Positions 22,962 to 36,237 are shown, counted from the first letter of the stretch. The stretch: DNA of 64,000 nt from Adenanthera pavonina (GCA_026686845.1 JAIVEN010000016.1:2125501-2189500); one strand, 5' to 3'. The notes: generated from the sequence alone by a model not told the origin. Numbers and translations: made by a program.

Positions 22962-25490
22962 CCTTGTTGTATTCTAATTTTCCTTCACTCTACTTTTTGA
23001 TTATATACATAGCATGGCTTTTATCCTTCGTTCATGTCGACTTCTATAAATTCTCTTGAGATGAGGAGATAGATATGTTTGGCCGATATTGTTGGCTTTT
23101 TTCTTTCTCCTCTTCCTATGCAAATTATAAAGATTATGGAGCTCGTGCTCGGTACGTAGTTGTCTTTGGTCTGAATGATCTTCTTCGTCCTCATTTCTTT
23201 GTCTATTTTTATTCTAATTTCAATATTTTTCCCGGAAAAAACACAAGTATTTCTTAAGATGCGCTGGATATACCCGATGGAAAGCCTTAATAATAATGAA
23301 CAAGCAAGCTCAAAACTGAATTGCCATTGTCCTATATATATTTAAGCTAAAGTGCCCCACTTTTTGATCCTGTTTCAATAATAATCCTACTTGTTTGACT
23401 ACATCAATCTGTTTCGCATCACAAGAACTGGAATTTCGTAATTATATCTCCACTTTTCATTTCATGCCGAAGAAAGATTCTCTTCAGGTGATTACTGTTG
23501 CACTAACTCTATTACTCCAGCTTTTATTTATAATTTGAAGGGTTCCCTTTTTTATTTTTATGTTCCATCCTCTTCCCTTTTCCCTTTTTCATATAACGTA
23601 TCGTATATATTTATTAGATCAGACTCAATGAAACTTCATTTTATTCATTTGCAAAAATCGTAAACTGACAGCAAATGATATTCTCCGCATTACTATTATT
23701 GCATCTTGGAAAAATTATAACATACAGTCATATATACATACAGCTTAACCACTTATCGTTGAAAACTAAATTATTGTAAACAACTTAAAAATATCAACTA
23801 TGGTATATGGTATAGAAAAGCAGTGAAGTTGAGAATTATGAGTAAAATATAAACAGAGAGGTGAAATAAGGTTCGGCGGGGAACAAAAATAATCAGATCT
23901 TTTTTATAAATGACGAATTTTGCTCGTTTAATTATTTTGTGAAAATTACAACTTGTACCTATTAATATTAATAACTTAATTAAACATTCATGACATTTTT
24001 TTTTTAATTTTGAAGACAAAAGATGTGAAGAAAACTATTCATAGTTGCGTTAATTAATGGAAAAGAACAGCGCTGTTAAAAAAATAGCAGCATAGAAGAG
24101 AGATATATAACCCAATAGTGGTAAATTATAGTTAGAATTTTTTAAAATTTTCTATCGTAAACTTTTGTGGAGTTAAATTTAATGATGAAAAAAATGTAGA
24201 ATATGTGCGATAAAAAAAAAAGAAAATAATGCAATGTAATTGGGCCCTTGTGGATCTTTAATTCTTTCTTTTGGTAAAAGTGGATCTTTAATTTTGAGGG
24301 ATGACAATTAAGTGCTAAAAGTGTGAGTGGAACTTCGCTTTGTACCAAAAAAACAAAAACGTATGCGTGGAAGATATATTATTATAAGAAGCCTCAAATT
24401 TGTAAGGGCTATTTAAAAACTGGGTATCTTTTATTTTTTTGGGTCTGAATTAAAAAAAGGGGCATCTAAATCTACTTTGTATGAGTTGTTTCTGATTCTT
24501 TTTGTCGCTTCATTCTGAAAGAGACACGAAGCCCTGCAAAATTGGATTTTAATTGAATGAAGTCTTCCACTTCAGTCATCCTCCTAATTGGAAGCACCAC
24601 TTCGTTGTTTAATATATTATCTTAACTTCGAAAGACTATCCTCAAGTTAACAGCATCATTTCCTCTTCAGCAATGAATAAAGTAATCAGAATTTAGTTTG
24701 TTGAAGGAATAACAGAGAATTGATTCTAGATGGGTAATAAATTTCAGGTTTATCCGTTGCAATACACCGAACAGTTGAATTTCGAAATAAGCTCTAAGTT
24801 AATATTTTGCCGTTCCACTTAGGTGCAATTGTCTGTCTGCTTCATACTACAAGACAGTACACAAGAATTTTTGTCACCCAAAAAAAAAGTATATTAGAAT
24901 TTTACTGTCATGATTTCTTTTGCAGATCATAAAACCAGATAATTTAGGTCTATAGCTTACATTTTGTCATTCTACGTTCTGCAAGTTTCATATTTCAGGT
25001 CTTTGGTGGATCTTTGTCTGGGAATATTTTACAGTTTGGCCACGTGGTCAAGAGACTTCACATGCTGATTCATGAAAGACGGCTTAATAAATCAGGATTA
25101 AGTACAGGCTGTCTTTGCATGAAATGATTCTATGTAGATAGAAAATTTTGCCTTTGGCTTCTGTTGAGACCATATGATATAATCCATACATATCCAACAA
25201 TATTGCGTTCTACAATTAGCAAAACAATATGAATAAGATGGCAACTTCAAAAAAAAGAAAACCCAAGACAGAGCTGCATCAATCCATACCTCAAGATTTA
25301 GATTGTGCAGTCAGGCTTGACCTATCATAAAAAAGGAAGAAGACAAAACCAGGCACATGCCAATCCTAAAAATCCTAGGCTGTTGAAATTTTGAATGCTG
25401 GGTGAGTTACCTGCATGAATCCATAAAATATGCATTCAGATTTTAAATATCACCACCATATTTGATGTCAATCTTGCTGCTCCTCAAAAC
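22962..25490. other. intergenic between the MIZ1-like gene and the convergent GH5 gene
   Basis: The first few hundred bases should hold the MIZ1-like 3' UTR. The last part should hold the 3' UTR of the GH5 gene on the other strand. A short duplication of gtggatctttaatt occurs near 24250-24295. No other coding region is supported. Confidence 0.5.
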
Positions 25491-28400
25491 TTAAACATAT
25501 GAATCTAAACTCTCACCTAATTGCAGATAGTTGTTCCTAATGTTCCACTCAAAATCCCAGTGCTTCCTGTCATTTTTTAGTGTCCAATAAGACCACCCAA
25601 AGGAAGCTGCGTTATATACTTCTAACTGTGCCCTTCCAAAATTTTGGTAATCCGCTTGAGATCCGCTTGTCAAGTTCCACTCATTCACCCATTCCCCTGA
25701 AATTCACTTTCAAGTTATGGTTCCTTCTTCAAAAGGATGAAAACAAGAATTACAGTCTGTGTCCACTTTCACAGTGAGACTCAACTTACCAATATAAACA
25801 AGAGGGCCATTCCCATTGTTCAAGGCCTGCAGTTGAGCTTCCCTGCTTTTGTATATGAATTGGATATTATCCTCAGCACTCATATTAACGAAAAAATTGT
25901 CGAAGAGGTTGTAGAAATGCAAATCCACAACTACGTTGCAAGAGCCTATGTCAGCCTGATAAAGTTCCATAGGATCTGCATTGCCAATTCTTTGGCAAAG
26001 TATTACATAAGCTGATGGTGAATATTTCCGAACAATTTGGTAGCCCTGTTTGTAATAAGAAACTAAAATATCTAATGGAACAGTGGCAGCTGATGGTTCA
26101 TTTAAAAGCTCAATTCCCAGCAAGGCAGGATGTCTTGCATATCTGCAAATGAGACTCAGTGTTCAGTATGAGGACAAACTTGCCCAGCATTTGCTTAACC
26201 ATAAAGCTATAGTATCCAGTAAAGCAGGCTACTGCATTCAGGGGTAGAAGTTCAGTAACAGAAAAACAACAGAATCAAAGTTTCACATGACGATTTTGAT
26301 GAGAAAGCTACAATTGACAAATATGAAAAAGGACGGCCACATATAAAAACAGTAGAGAGGACTTTTTTACAGCCACATAAGGTAGAATGAAACTTCTAAC
26401 TCCGAAAGACCCTATTAAGCCAGTATCTGCAAATAATCACATTCGAAGTTTTGCTGTTAAAAATGTCTGTTTCTTATAGCGAAAGAGTTGCATGTTAGAA
26501 GGCATGTTACTGTCCAGTATATTAATCCGATATGTCCCAACCCACTGTTGCCACCAAAACACTCAGAAGGAGACATAGTGGAGTGGCAAAAGGACAGAGA
26601 ATAGGGAACTATTGGTCCAGAAGAAAGCACAAATGTTAAGAACCATAAAAGACAGAAAATTAGAGAAGTAAAACAGGGTAGTCATGATGAAGAGTAGCAG
26701 GAAGCAGTGAAAAAGTTGTGAGCGGGTGTATAAAGAGATTAGCTGAGGAGGATGAAGAGAGGAGAAAAGTTTTGGTCAGATCATGGAGGAGAGAGCCAAC
26801 CTCTCGAAAGTTGGCAAACCTGTTTTGTTCTTAAGGATTTAGCTCTGTATTGACGTGTTTGTGGTATGTGTGTTTGTGTAGCAACTACAAAGTTCCTGTA
26901 TTCATCTTATGTGCTGTTATTCTGAGTCTGTAATCCATTCCTTCACTTGTCATTGTCATTCGTGGCATCTGTGTCATTCAGTATCCTGTCACAAGGGAAT
27001 ATTAACAACTTTTGCATCATTTTTGTAGTTCATGGCTGTATTTCTTTGCTCTGGGTGTAATAGTGTTGCTGGGTGCATTTCGTAAGTTGGAATAGTGTAA
27101 TATTTGTTCAGTGAAAAAGCAAAACTCCAAGTTACATCATCTGGTCTGATCTTTGAATTTAGTTAGAGAACTTCACTGGTTCCTAACATAATTCGTGCTC
27201 ACAAGAACATATTCAGCAGACAGACTTGTGGCAAGCATGAAATATCCATGACCTCTAATCAAATTTCAAAGGCACACGGGAATTATAATTCAGTATTTCA
27301 CAATTCATTCACAGCCAGAACATACCTGGAAACTAAAAAATCTATAACATGCAATGTCTCTGCAATGTAATCTGGATCTGAGGGCCAGCCTATAAATCCA
27401 TCCCTGCTAGCGCTATGTTCCATCCCATTTTGGGAACCAGGGGCAGCATGCAGGTCAATTATGCATTTTATGTCATATTCTCTGCAACATGATAATAATG
27501 CAAATTGTCAAATAGGACACAAAATTCCAAAGGGGCTCACAATATTAAGAAAATACAGTGAAGGAAAGACCAACTGCACCCATGAAAATGCATTGTCTAA
27601 AGCTTCAAGACTTCCTCCAATAAATGGAGCTGGAGGATCAGGATCAAAAGCAACCCACCAACCAACTGGTATCCTCACAGTATTGATTCCATGTCTATAC
27701 AGAAAGTTGAAATCCTCTTCAGTAATAAAGCTATTTCTATGTCTCTGCAGTAACAGAAAGTCAAAGGATCACATGGGAACAAACTGCTGTTTCATCCTTC
27801 TGAACTAGAAAGTCTACAGATACCTTAAAGAGGGAAATATATAAATATAGAAAGTTTTCTTGAAATACAAAATCCAAAGAGGAAGCTCATACTAGCTATA
27901 TGCTCTGGTCCTGACAAATGAAATATCTTATCATCAATCAAAGTTGACAATCTTAACAAAGATGGTACCATAACAATAAAGAAAAGGTCAATATATACAT
28001 AAAGAAGCGGACTTAACGTGCCAGAGAAATGGGATGAGGAGAAGTTAGAAAATGATATATGGAGAGTCACATTTAAAATAAAATAGCGTTCATTGCTTAA
28101 AGCCTTAATTTTTTCTAAGTGCAACATAAAATAAATAAATAAATAAAGCTATACAAACACTTGGAATGTTTAAGACCCTTTGCCATCACTGGCCCCCAAA
28201 TGAATACTCATAAAACCAAACATATTCCACTGGAAGGTAATGTAGGTGCTTCAAAAGCATATTCGACCCCCAGATAATGACAGACCTGCAAAGAGAACAT
28301 TTTTACTACAAATGATTTTACCTTAAGAATCTCTTTTGCACGCTCATGACCATATCCATTTGCTAGCTGGAAATCTCCATGTATAGTATTTGCTACAATT

Positions 28401-31034
28401 ATCATTTCAAATGTGGCAGCATTATCATCCCATCCTGGCATACCTGGATAGTCTGCTGTAAGCTGACCACCTGTTGTAGCCTATTAATATCAAGTATATA
28501 CAATCAGGATAATTCAATTGAAGTTTAATATCACTATGATAGTCTACATGGTAAAATAAATCCATATGACATCTCAAACATTACTCAATACAGTATTGAT
28601 GCATAAAGCAAATACTAGAGATTTCAACAATATATCAGGGCCATACTGGAAGGTAAAAGCAATGAAGGTCATATAACTGCAAAATGCCTACCAATCTGAC
28701 TTATCTTAAGAGCATATAATCAATGTCATGCAACAGAGCCATTTGTAACAAACATTCCATAATATCAAAATTAACAAAATAGGTTGCTAAGTGATATGAC
28801 GAGAAATGAAAAACCACTGCAATATTAGAAGATTTTGAAAAATTCCATAATATCCAGAGCATGGTAAAAAAAATCCAATGAATAATACAGAGCCTGAATT
28901 CATGGCAGAGTCCACGATGATTCACTGAACATATTGAGTACTGTTCCAAACAACCTTGTTATAACATCTTAATTTTATTATTCTGATGGACATAATGCCA
29001 GAAGAATGCTATAATAACACACCATATTTTATATGCAACCAAAAAGCTTCTTTTCACTATATCTTCAAGCAGAAATGCAAAAGAACCAATACCTGCAGAT
29101 AGGCCCCATTCTTAGTTTTAATATGAATCCTATTATCCTCTTTCCGTTCAATGGAAAATGATTCCGATGTTGAAGGTGATTTTGCTGTTGCAGAGACAGA
29201 GCAATTGTCACCATCACATGTAAAAAATTGGCCTTCGGAGGTACGAAATTGAAATTCAAATTCTGACAATCTCCATAACTGCAACAGAAAAAGATGAAAT
29301 TATTGTACTAAACCTATTCCCACACACCACTTTAACATAACTTCAAAATTCACAATATCATCATTCTGTTTGAAGCCCTGATAAAGTTACTGATGCTCAT
29401 CATTTATTAAATGATGCATCATGCACGGAATAATGCATTATAATAGCACATGAAAAAAAAGTAGTGAAAATGAAAGCAAATCAAAGTCACAGCTACTATC
29501 GTACAACTATTCTCTGTTAAGATAGCACGACAACCTAAAATAAATTCTTCAGTCCAAGACAAATAAAGCTAGAAATTCCTATTTCTTCCAACAAAAAATA
29601 TCTCAGTAGTCCCAGGGAACAGCTAGCCAATCAGTGCTTCCTCCTAGAAGTGACTGAAAATGAAATATAGAGAATAAGATAGGGGAATATTTAGTCCAAA
29701 CCCTATTTTTTTTATACCACTTAATGCGAGACTAGAACTTCATCCTTCTGGCATTGTCTAATGCACTCAAACTATCAAACACTAATAGCCATGTAGCAAT
29801 TAAGAAATGATTTAAAATAATCCGAGTGATAAGTAAACTTCATTTTCCATGACAAGGATTTTTTTCGTTGTTTGAAATGTGAATCAGCCTATTCCAGTCA
29901 GTTCTTGTTCAATTTTCACTACAGAAAAGCACTGTTTATTTTGCCTTCTCACTTAGAATATCACTTGTTCTTTGCAACTGGACACTTCAGTTGGCGCAAG
30001 CCACAAGAAACTTTTAGATTGAGTGATAGTACAAATTCAAACTGACGGTGCATTGTGGAACAGGACAGAAAGACTAAATCAAGTATGGCTTTTAATGGAA
30101 TCCCAATGTAAATGAAGAACTATGATATGATCATAAGATTCAAATTAATAGCCAGCATACATATTTTGAAACGTATAATCAACACCAGATGCTCACAAGT
30201 AACAACTTTGAGATATTACAACCTCAAATATATTTCATTATTTGAATGGAACCTGAGGAAAGGAAGATAAGGAAAATTACAAGCATTTGACAATAAGAGA
30301 GAGATAAATTCAACTATAGATTGTCCAGTTGGATTGAAGATTGATCTTAATATTACTCAACAAAATCAGTTGCAAGCTCACATATGATATAACACTTGTA
30401 TAGAAAATTAATACATGAAGAAAATAATTGCATCTTACCGTGAAGGTTTCCCATGAGGATGGGACATCTCTGTCAACTGTAACATTCATGCCACCCCCAT
30501 TCTCAGCAGATACATATTTCTGCAAGGTCACTGACTTAAGTTGTACCTCCGTTCCGTCCTACGTTACACAATATCAACTTGTGATTCAGCCCGATCAATC
30601 AGTAAAATCCTGAAAGGACCAATTACAGAATAGAAAATGAAAATACAAAATGTGCAGTAGCTCACAAGCATGTCTTCATTGGCAATGCCATCGAACAATG
30701 AAGGCTTAATCCAACCTTCAATAACCAGCCACCCTCCTAAATTCACACCTCTAACTTTGGAATCCCCACGCAACCCCTCCACTTGAACGAGAAAAACAAG
30801 ATACTCGGTTATACTCGGTTTATGGCATTATATTCCAGACATTTAGAATGAGTAAGATACTCGATTTATGGCATTATATCCGGACATTTAGAATGAGTGA
30901 GGAAGATAAATACCAGATAAGGCCCCCCAAAAAAATAAATCAAATAACAAAAATTTACCCGAGTATACTCCGGAAGTGAAGAGCCAACAACAGAGTAGAA
31001 ATGCGCATGCCCATTTGGTAAAAACAAGTTCCAT
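25491..31034 (-). CDS. secreted GH5 glucan 1,3-beta-glucosidase-like protein with fascin-like domain
   Basis: Nine exons on the minus strand, all bounded by GT-AG: 31034-30959, 30781-30666, 30558-30439, 29278-29093, 28480-28322, 27744-27575, 27481-27326, 26142-25790 and 25696-25491. The 1542 nt close in phase to 513 aa. Exon 1 encodes a signal peptide (MELVFTKWACAFLLCCWLF, cut near residue 25), so the protein is probably secreted to the wall. VRGVNLGGWLVIEGWIKPS opens the mature protein. Residues about 100-185 (LWRLSEFEFQF to GAYLQATTGG) form the fascin-like, carbohydrate-binding-type domain of this plant subfamily. The catalytic GH5 barrel follows. IELLNEP carries the acid/base Glu343 and YIGEWVNEW the nucleophile Glu447; HGINTVRIPVGWW and IIDLHAAPGSQNG are other family blocks. 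It should hydrolyse beta-1,3-glucan or related glucans. Substrate is inferred. Confidence 0.92.
30811..30902. repeat. 46-bp tandem duplication in GH5 intron 1
   Basis: atactcggtttatggcatta and the following 26 bases recur immediately from 30857, with about four substitutions. It lies between the donor of exon 1 and the acceptor of exon 2, upstream of the branch and pyrimidine tract in transcript sense. Confidence 0.9.
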
Positions 31035-31830
31035 CAAGAATGCGGGCCACAAAATCTTCCAGAAAGCGAAAATCCAAAATCCTTCATACGAAAATGAAAG
31101 CCCGACTAAGTACGGAAGGTTTTTCAATCCCTCAAAAGTCCCACTTGGATGAATCTTGGCAATTCCTTCCTTATCACTCAATTAATACCAAATTCAACTT
31201 TACAAACAAGCATAAAATTATCATTTGCTTTTGGGATTGCTTCTCTCGATTCCTTAGTTAATAACTGCTTCTAACAATATTCATTGTCCAGAAAAACCAA
31301 GCCCATTAGAAAAAGAGAAGAAGGAAAGAATAATCTTGTGTTTGGAAACTAAAAGAAGAAAGGAAAGGCGTTCCCACGTAGTTTATAAACTGAAAAGTGT
31401 AGAGAGAATGGATGAAAAAGAAGAAAAAAAAAAATGAAACATTGCTTGGAGATTTGGAGGTGCTTGTGGGAACAGCACTTTTTTAAAATTAAAATTTTTA
31501 CCACGTCTTTCACTGGTTGGAGAGAAAAAAAAAGGGCTAAAACGGCGCTAGAATGTTTGGATGAAGTCGGTGACATGGTGAAAGGTTCAATTTTGGACAG
31601 GATATAAGTTCGAACGTAGCAAGCAACAAAACGGAAAATGGAAAAATGGTAAGCTTTATATGCTCTACACCTTCTCCACATCGTTGTCACTGCTTTAATG
31701 GATTGATCAGCCTCCTCTGCTTCTAATTACTGTGCTTCGGAGATACACCGTGCGCACAACTTTGACGTTTATAACGGCTAGATGCCTTAAAGCTTTCTTG
31801 TCCATTTTTCTTCACCTACAGATACAAAAA
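31035..31830. promoter_or_regulatory. probable 5' region of the GH5 gene and shared upstream spacer
   Basis: The span separates the GH5 start codon (minus strand) from a plus-strand leader-like sequence beginning near 31830. It likely holds the GH5 leader and promoter. I see no unambiguous TATA box for either direction. No gene lies inside. Confidence 0.35.
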
Positions 31831-32007
31831 CCCCGAGCCCTTTCTTCTTTGCTATAACTTCAGTTTTTTCCTTCCTCTATCAGAGAGTTTCAATATTTTT
31901 CTTCTTCTCTTCTTTTTTAAGAATAATTGACTGAAGCCGAAGAAGTTCGAGCGCTCAGATGGCAATCGGGGTTGCGTCTCCGATGGCATGGACGACGGAA
32001 ATAAAGG
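31830..32007 (+). other. orphan gene 5' end: leader plus possible first exon
   Basis: A pyrimidine-rich leader-like stretch (31837-31920) precedes an ATG at 31959 that opens MAIGVASPMAWTTEIK and then meets a good splice donor, aag|gtgctt, at about 32006. A candidate acceptor, tttttcag at about 32264, would add RDSELGFIQVILINFY and stop soon after. No further exons are recognisable before the LINE remnant at 33 kb. It could be a truncated gene, a short peptide gene or a non-coding transcript. The family is unknown. Confidence 0.25.
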
Positions 32008-32059
32008 TGCTTTCTTTTGATTTCTCACTCTCTTTTTATTTCTTTACCGTTAAATCAAA

Positions 32060-32060
32060 C

Positions 32061-32103
<43 letters not shown>

Positions 32104-32138
32104 GGCCAAAAAAATATTTATTATTATTATTATTATGA
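32060..32138. repeat. (TTA)n microsatellite, interrupted
   Basis: About fifteen TTA/ATT units at 32060-32104 and a second shorter run at 32116-32138, within the AT-rich sequence after the orphan first exon. Confidence 0.9.
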
Positions 32139-33009
32139 GTATTATATTCCTTCGTCTAATTGAATTTTCGTTGATTAATTGCTCTGCTAAATACTAATTA
32201 TATGCCTTTTTTTTTTTTCCTTTCATTCTCAATTTCTCATTCTTCCCCTTTCACGGTTTTTCAGAGAGACAGCGAATTGGGATTTATTCAAGTTATTTTG
32301 ATCAATTTTTACTGTTGTTATTTATATGTAACGCCTATAAGTCACAGTAACTAATTTCTTTCGCTGTTAAAAATATGTTTAGAAAAAGCAATTAGGGAGA
32401 TGTTTCCCTAATAAAAATCGTAATAAATGGTTGGCGTGATTTCATTCACAGTTATTTTATCATATATTTCACTCAGTTTTTTAACATTTTTTGTATATTA
32501 ATTTAATGATTTCGTATATCAAACCATCTGTAAGACTATAATGAGTTCAATGGCCAAATTTATGGGCTAAAGTTAATGTCAGCGATGGCCATAAGAACCC
32601 ATATCCCTTATTAAAATGGATGGGGTCACACGATTTGATTCTTGATCATGTGTATAATAAATTTTTTGTTGGAAAATACAAAGTCTACATTAATAATTTT
32701 TATGTTTTAAATGAATTAATTTTTTTTTGTTAGTTTGAGAATATCTTGAGTATTTAGAAAAAATAAATTGTTAGATTTCGATTCCCCTTTATATATGATT
32801 CCTTTTGATATATCCAGCAAACTTAAATGAGGGCAATTCGTACCCTTGGCAAAGAATACTTCCGAAGAAAAAAATAAATAATAGGGCAGAGCTGATATTT
32901 AAAAGCATATTTCAACATGAACAAAACTTTCTCCAACTATATCCAATAGGATATTGTATATGGTGGGAAACAAATAGTTGGAATGCTTGTTTTCACGTAA
33001 CAAGTAATT

Positions 33010-33650
33010 TCAGGGTTGGCATATATAGCAAGAAATGATGGGTGATCCATGAAGAAGGATTTGGGGATCAATCTTAGAGAGATGTATTCAAGTTGGACAC
33101 CGCTAGAGAGGTATTGGTTGAGACTGGACGTAGATGGCTTTGTGAATGTTAGAGGAGAAGCCACCAGTGGGGGAGTCATCAGAGACGGCAATGGAGATTG
33201 GATCTCTAATTTCATGGCTAAGTCGAATGCCATGCCTAGTTCTGCAGCAGAGCTCATGGCTATTTTACATGGTTTGAAATTTTGCTAGTTCAAAGGATTC
33301 AAGAGGATTCAAATTCATAGCGACTCTAAGAAGACCATTAATTTTGTTACTTGTGGTAATTCAAAGGATTATCCTTTCAGTTTTATTATCAATGAGATCA
33401 ATGATTTTATCATATGAAATTGAATCATCATCACAGAGTATGCTTTTAGAGAAGCGAATCAATGTAGTAATTGGCTAATTCAACAAACGCACAATATAGA
33501 GAGTGATTTAATTGTTCTTAGACAATCTCCTAGAAGTTTTAGAAGTATTCTTCAGCTTGATAGGGGAGAGGAGAATAATTCTCTGACCGACATTGTTTAA
33601 CTTCTGGTTGTAGTATTACTAGTCTTGTTTTCCAAAACAAAAAATGATGG
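33010..33650 (+). mobile_element. second LINE remnant: RNase H domain only
   Basis: The frame from about 33097 reads ERYWLRLDVDGFV, then GVIRDGNGDWI, then SSAAELMAILHGLKFC and a stop at 33286. After the stop the same frame continues with FKRIQIHSDSKKTINFV and on to about 33420. LDVDG, the AE pair and the HSDS block match the RVT_3 RNase H domain found at the C terminus of plant LINE ORF2. It is unlike the remnant at 9.6-10.1 kb in sequence. A short A-rich tail (ccaaaacaaaaaatg) near 33630-33645 probably marks the 3' end. Dead. Confidence 0.75.
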
Positions 33651-34921
33651 ATGCGAAGAAAAAATGCTGGAGACGGATACTTGCGGTGAAGCAAGGAATG
33701 ATTAGAAAATGGCAATGCTCTTTAATTTTCAGATTGGCACTCTCCTACTTACTACCAAAAACGATGTCTGGACGAATCCATCAATACTGTTTTAGGAATA
33801 GCAGTGGATTTTATCAAAACTAATCATATGCTATGCTTTTGATCCCAAAAAGAAAAAATGCTACTTTAGATGACCACACAAGAAACCTTGGCCTTCCTTC
33901 ATATCCTTACAAATATTGATCTCTCTATTCAAAAGTTTATGCCAAACTCGTATGAATTTGCATCTTATTGTTTATAAGTGGTGGGAATTAGGGAAAGAGG
34001 AGAGCGTAGGTTGTGTTTAAATTTTGAAGTTCCTAGAGGTTGAGAGGTAAAATTTTCCAGAATGCCTGCCTTTTGCAAAAGAACGAAAGAAATACAAGGT
34101 CCAATTTTGTAATCTGCCTTAGTCCTAAGAGCTATCCGGAGATAATTCATCCCTCTCGACTAAAAAGCTCAATCAGCCACACAAGTTCTGGAACCAAAAC
34201 ACTGAAAAATCTCGAAAGTGGTAATGATAATTTACCGAAAGGTATATATATATATATATATGTATGTATGTGTGTATAGACATAATCGAAGACTACCCCA
34301 GATAAAACGACAGGAAAAAGAAAAAGAAGAGAAGAAGAAAATGCGTGAAGCAAGCAGAGCAATGATGGCATGTGAGCTGGAAATCAACAGCCACCTGTCT
34401 TTTTCTGTAACCGTATCCCTTTCTTCACACAAATTACAAACCACTTCATTACTTTTTTTTTAATTTATTTATTTACCCCATAGAATTGGAATCTTTGAAT
34501 AGACCCACTTTTGAAATCATACACTACATGCCCATTTAATTTTATTTTTTTATAAAAATATTTTTAAAATAATTATAATTTATAAAAATAAAATTTAAAT
34601 AAAAGTAGAGAAATGTACTGAAAAACTATTTTGATAAATAAAAAATAATAATAATTAAAAAGTATACTTTTATTTTAAAAAATAGGAACCAAAAGAGCGA
34701 CTACTATGGTTGAAGTTTCTTATCCAATTACTGTAAGCTAAAATGTAAAATCTAATGCATGGTGCCCCCTCAGTGTGGTATGGTGGCAGTGATTCTGACC
34801 ACCCACGTCACCGTGTTTTGCTGCTCTTCAGATATTTTGGGTTCCAAAAATAAGATCGTTTGCGCGTTGGATTTATTTGCACGTGAAATTCCGTGTGTCA
34901 GAACGAAGCCTAGTACACACT
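33651..34921. other. intergenic, no gene seen
   Basis: Contains a (TA)n then (TGTA)n microsatellite at 34242-34272. ORFs crossing it are artefacts of the repeat. The segment from 34530 to 34680 is almost pure A/T. Confidence 0.5.
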
Positions 34922-34930
34922 TCAAATGAA
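34922..34930 (+). repeat. 9-bp target site duplication, left copy
   Basis: tcaaatgaa occurs here and again at 36238-36246, exactly outside the inverted termini of the fold-back element. Nine-base duplications are characteristic of Mutator-like transposition. Confidence 0.88.
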
Positions 34931-36237
34931 GGAAAAAAGCCGCTTTGACACCCTCTAATCAAAATATTATTAAATTAATATCTTTAAAAGTTAAAAATTT
35001 TAAAAAAAATTTAAATTTTTATAGGTAATTAAAAAAATAATTTTACCAAAATATCCCTTCCCCTTTCCCCCTTTCTCCCAACCTTGCTAGCGTCGACGTT
35101 AGCATCGACGACATCGCCAGAGGCCCGATCACCAATGACATCGTCGGAGATTTGGTCATCGGAGGTCCGGTCACCGGAGCTCTAGTCACCAGTGATAGTG
35201 CCTGAACAATAAAATATTTTCACTTGGAAAAATAGTTTTTGCCACTTGGAAATTTAGTTATCTCCACTTAGGAAATTAGTTACTGCGAGTTGAAAATTTA
35301 ATTATTCACACTTGGGAAATTTGTTATGCACATTTGAAAATTTAGTTATCCCCACTTGAAAAATTAGTTATCATCAGTTGGAAATTTAGTTATTCACACT
35401 TGGGAAATTTGTTATCCACACTTGAAAATTTAGTTATCTCCACTTGGAAATTTAGTTATCACCAGTTTGAAATTTAGTTATTCTCACTTAGGAAATTTGT
35501 TATATACACTTGGAAATTTAGTTATTCCCACTTAGAAAATTTGTTATCCACACTTGGAAATTTAGTTATTCAAATTGGCAATAACTAATTTTTCAAGTGG
35601 GGATAACTAAATTTCCAAGTGTGGATAATAAATTTTTTCAAGTGAGAATAACTAAATTTCCAACTGGCAATAACTAATTTACCAAGTAAGAATAACTAAA
35701 TTTTCAAGTGGAAATATCTAAATTTCCAAGTGTAAATAACAAATTTCCCAAGTAAGAATAACTAAATTTCCAACTGACGATAAATAATTTCCCAAGTAGA
35801 GAAAACTAAATTTCTAAGTGAAGATAACTAAATTTCCAAGTGTGGATAATAAATTTTCCAAGTAGGAATAACTAAATTTCCAACTCACGATAACTAATTT
35901 CGCAAGTGGGGATAACTAAATTTCTAAGTGGCAAAAACTATTTTTCTAGGTAAAAATATTTTACTGTTCCAATACTATCACCGGTGACTAGAGTTTCGAC
36001 AAACAGATCTCCGATGACCAAACCTTCGACGACGTTGCCGGTGATTGGACCTCCGACGATATCACCGGCACCAATGAAGGTGAGGTTGGGAGGAGAAAGG
36101 GGGAAAGAAAAAGGGATCTTTTGATAAAAAAATTTTTTTTAATTACTTATAAGGATCTAGGTTCTTTTAACAAATTTTTATTTTTAAAGATATTAATTTA
36201 ATAATATTCTCGTTGGAAGATCAAAAGTGTTTTCCCC
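34931..36237. mobile_element. non-autonomous Mutator-like fold-back element
   Basis: A 1307-bp palindromic element flanked by an exact 9-bp duplication. The left end is ggaaaaaagccgctttgac and the right end, reversed, is ggggaaaacacttttgatc. Next inward both carry atattattaaattaatatc, then a GC-rich block rich in caccgg, gacgat and ccgatg words (35090-35210 left, 35975-36090 right, inverted). The arms are tandem arrays of a short unit around taactaaatttccaagtg. The symmetry centre is near 35575. It has no coding capacity and must rely on a transposase from elsewhere. If transcribed, it would fold into a long hairpin and could feed small-RNA production. Confidence 0.88.
35215..35950. repeat. 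inverted tandem array of ~20-bp units
   Basis: On the left arm cacttggaaatttagttat repeats with variation (cactt, cagttg and ccactt variants) about fifteen times up to about 35570. After that the reverse complement ataactaaatttccaagtg repeats to about 35950. The arm arrays make up more than half of the fold-back element. Confidence 0.9.

Noticed and set aside
25580..26015. Plus-strand ORFs inside the GH5 gene
   Set aside because: They are shadows of GH5 exons 8 and 9.
26635..26997. Possible solo LTR in the large GH5 intron 7 (tgttaagaacc... to ...cctgtca)
   Set aside because: The segment has a TATA-like tataaagag and LTR-like texture, but I found no matching 5-bp target duplication and no second copy in the window.
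35215..35950. Regular short repeats considered as a CRISPR array
   Set aside because: Repeats are degenerate, have no spacers, reverse orientation at the centre and lie inside a transposon of a plant genome.
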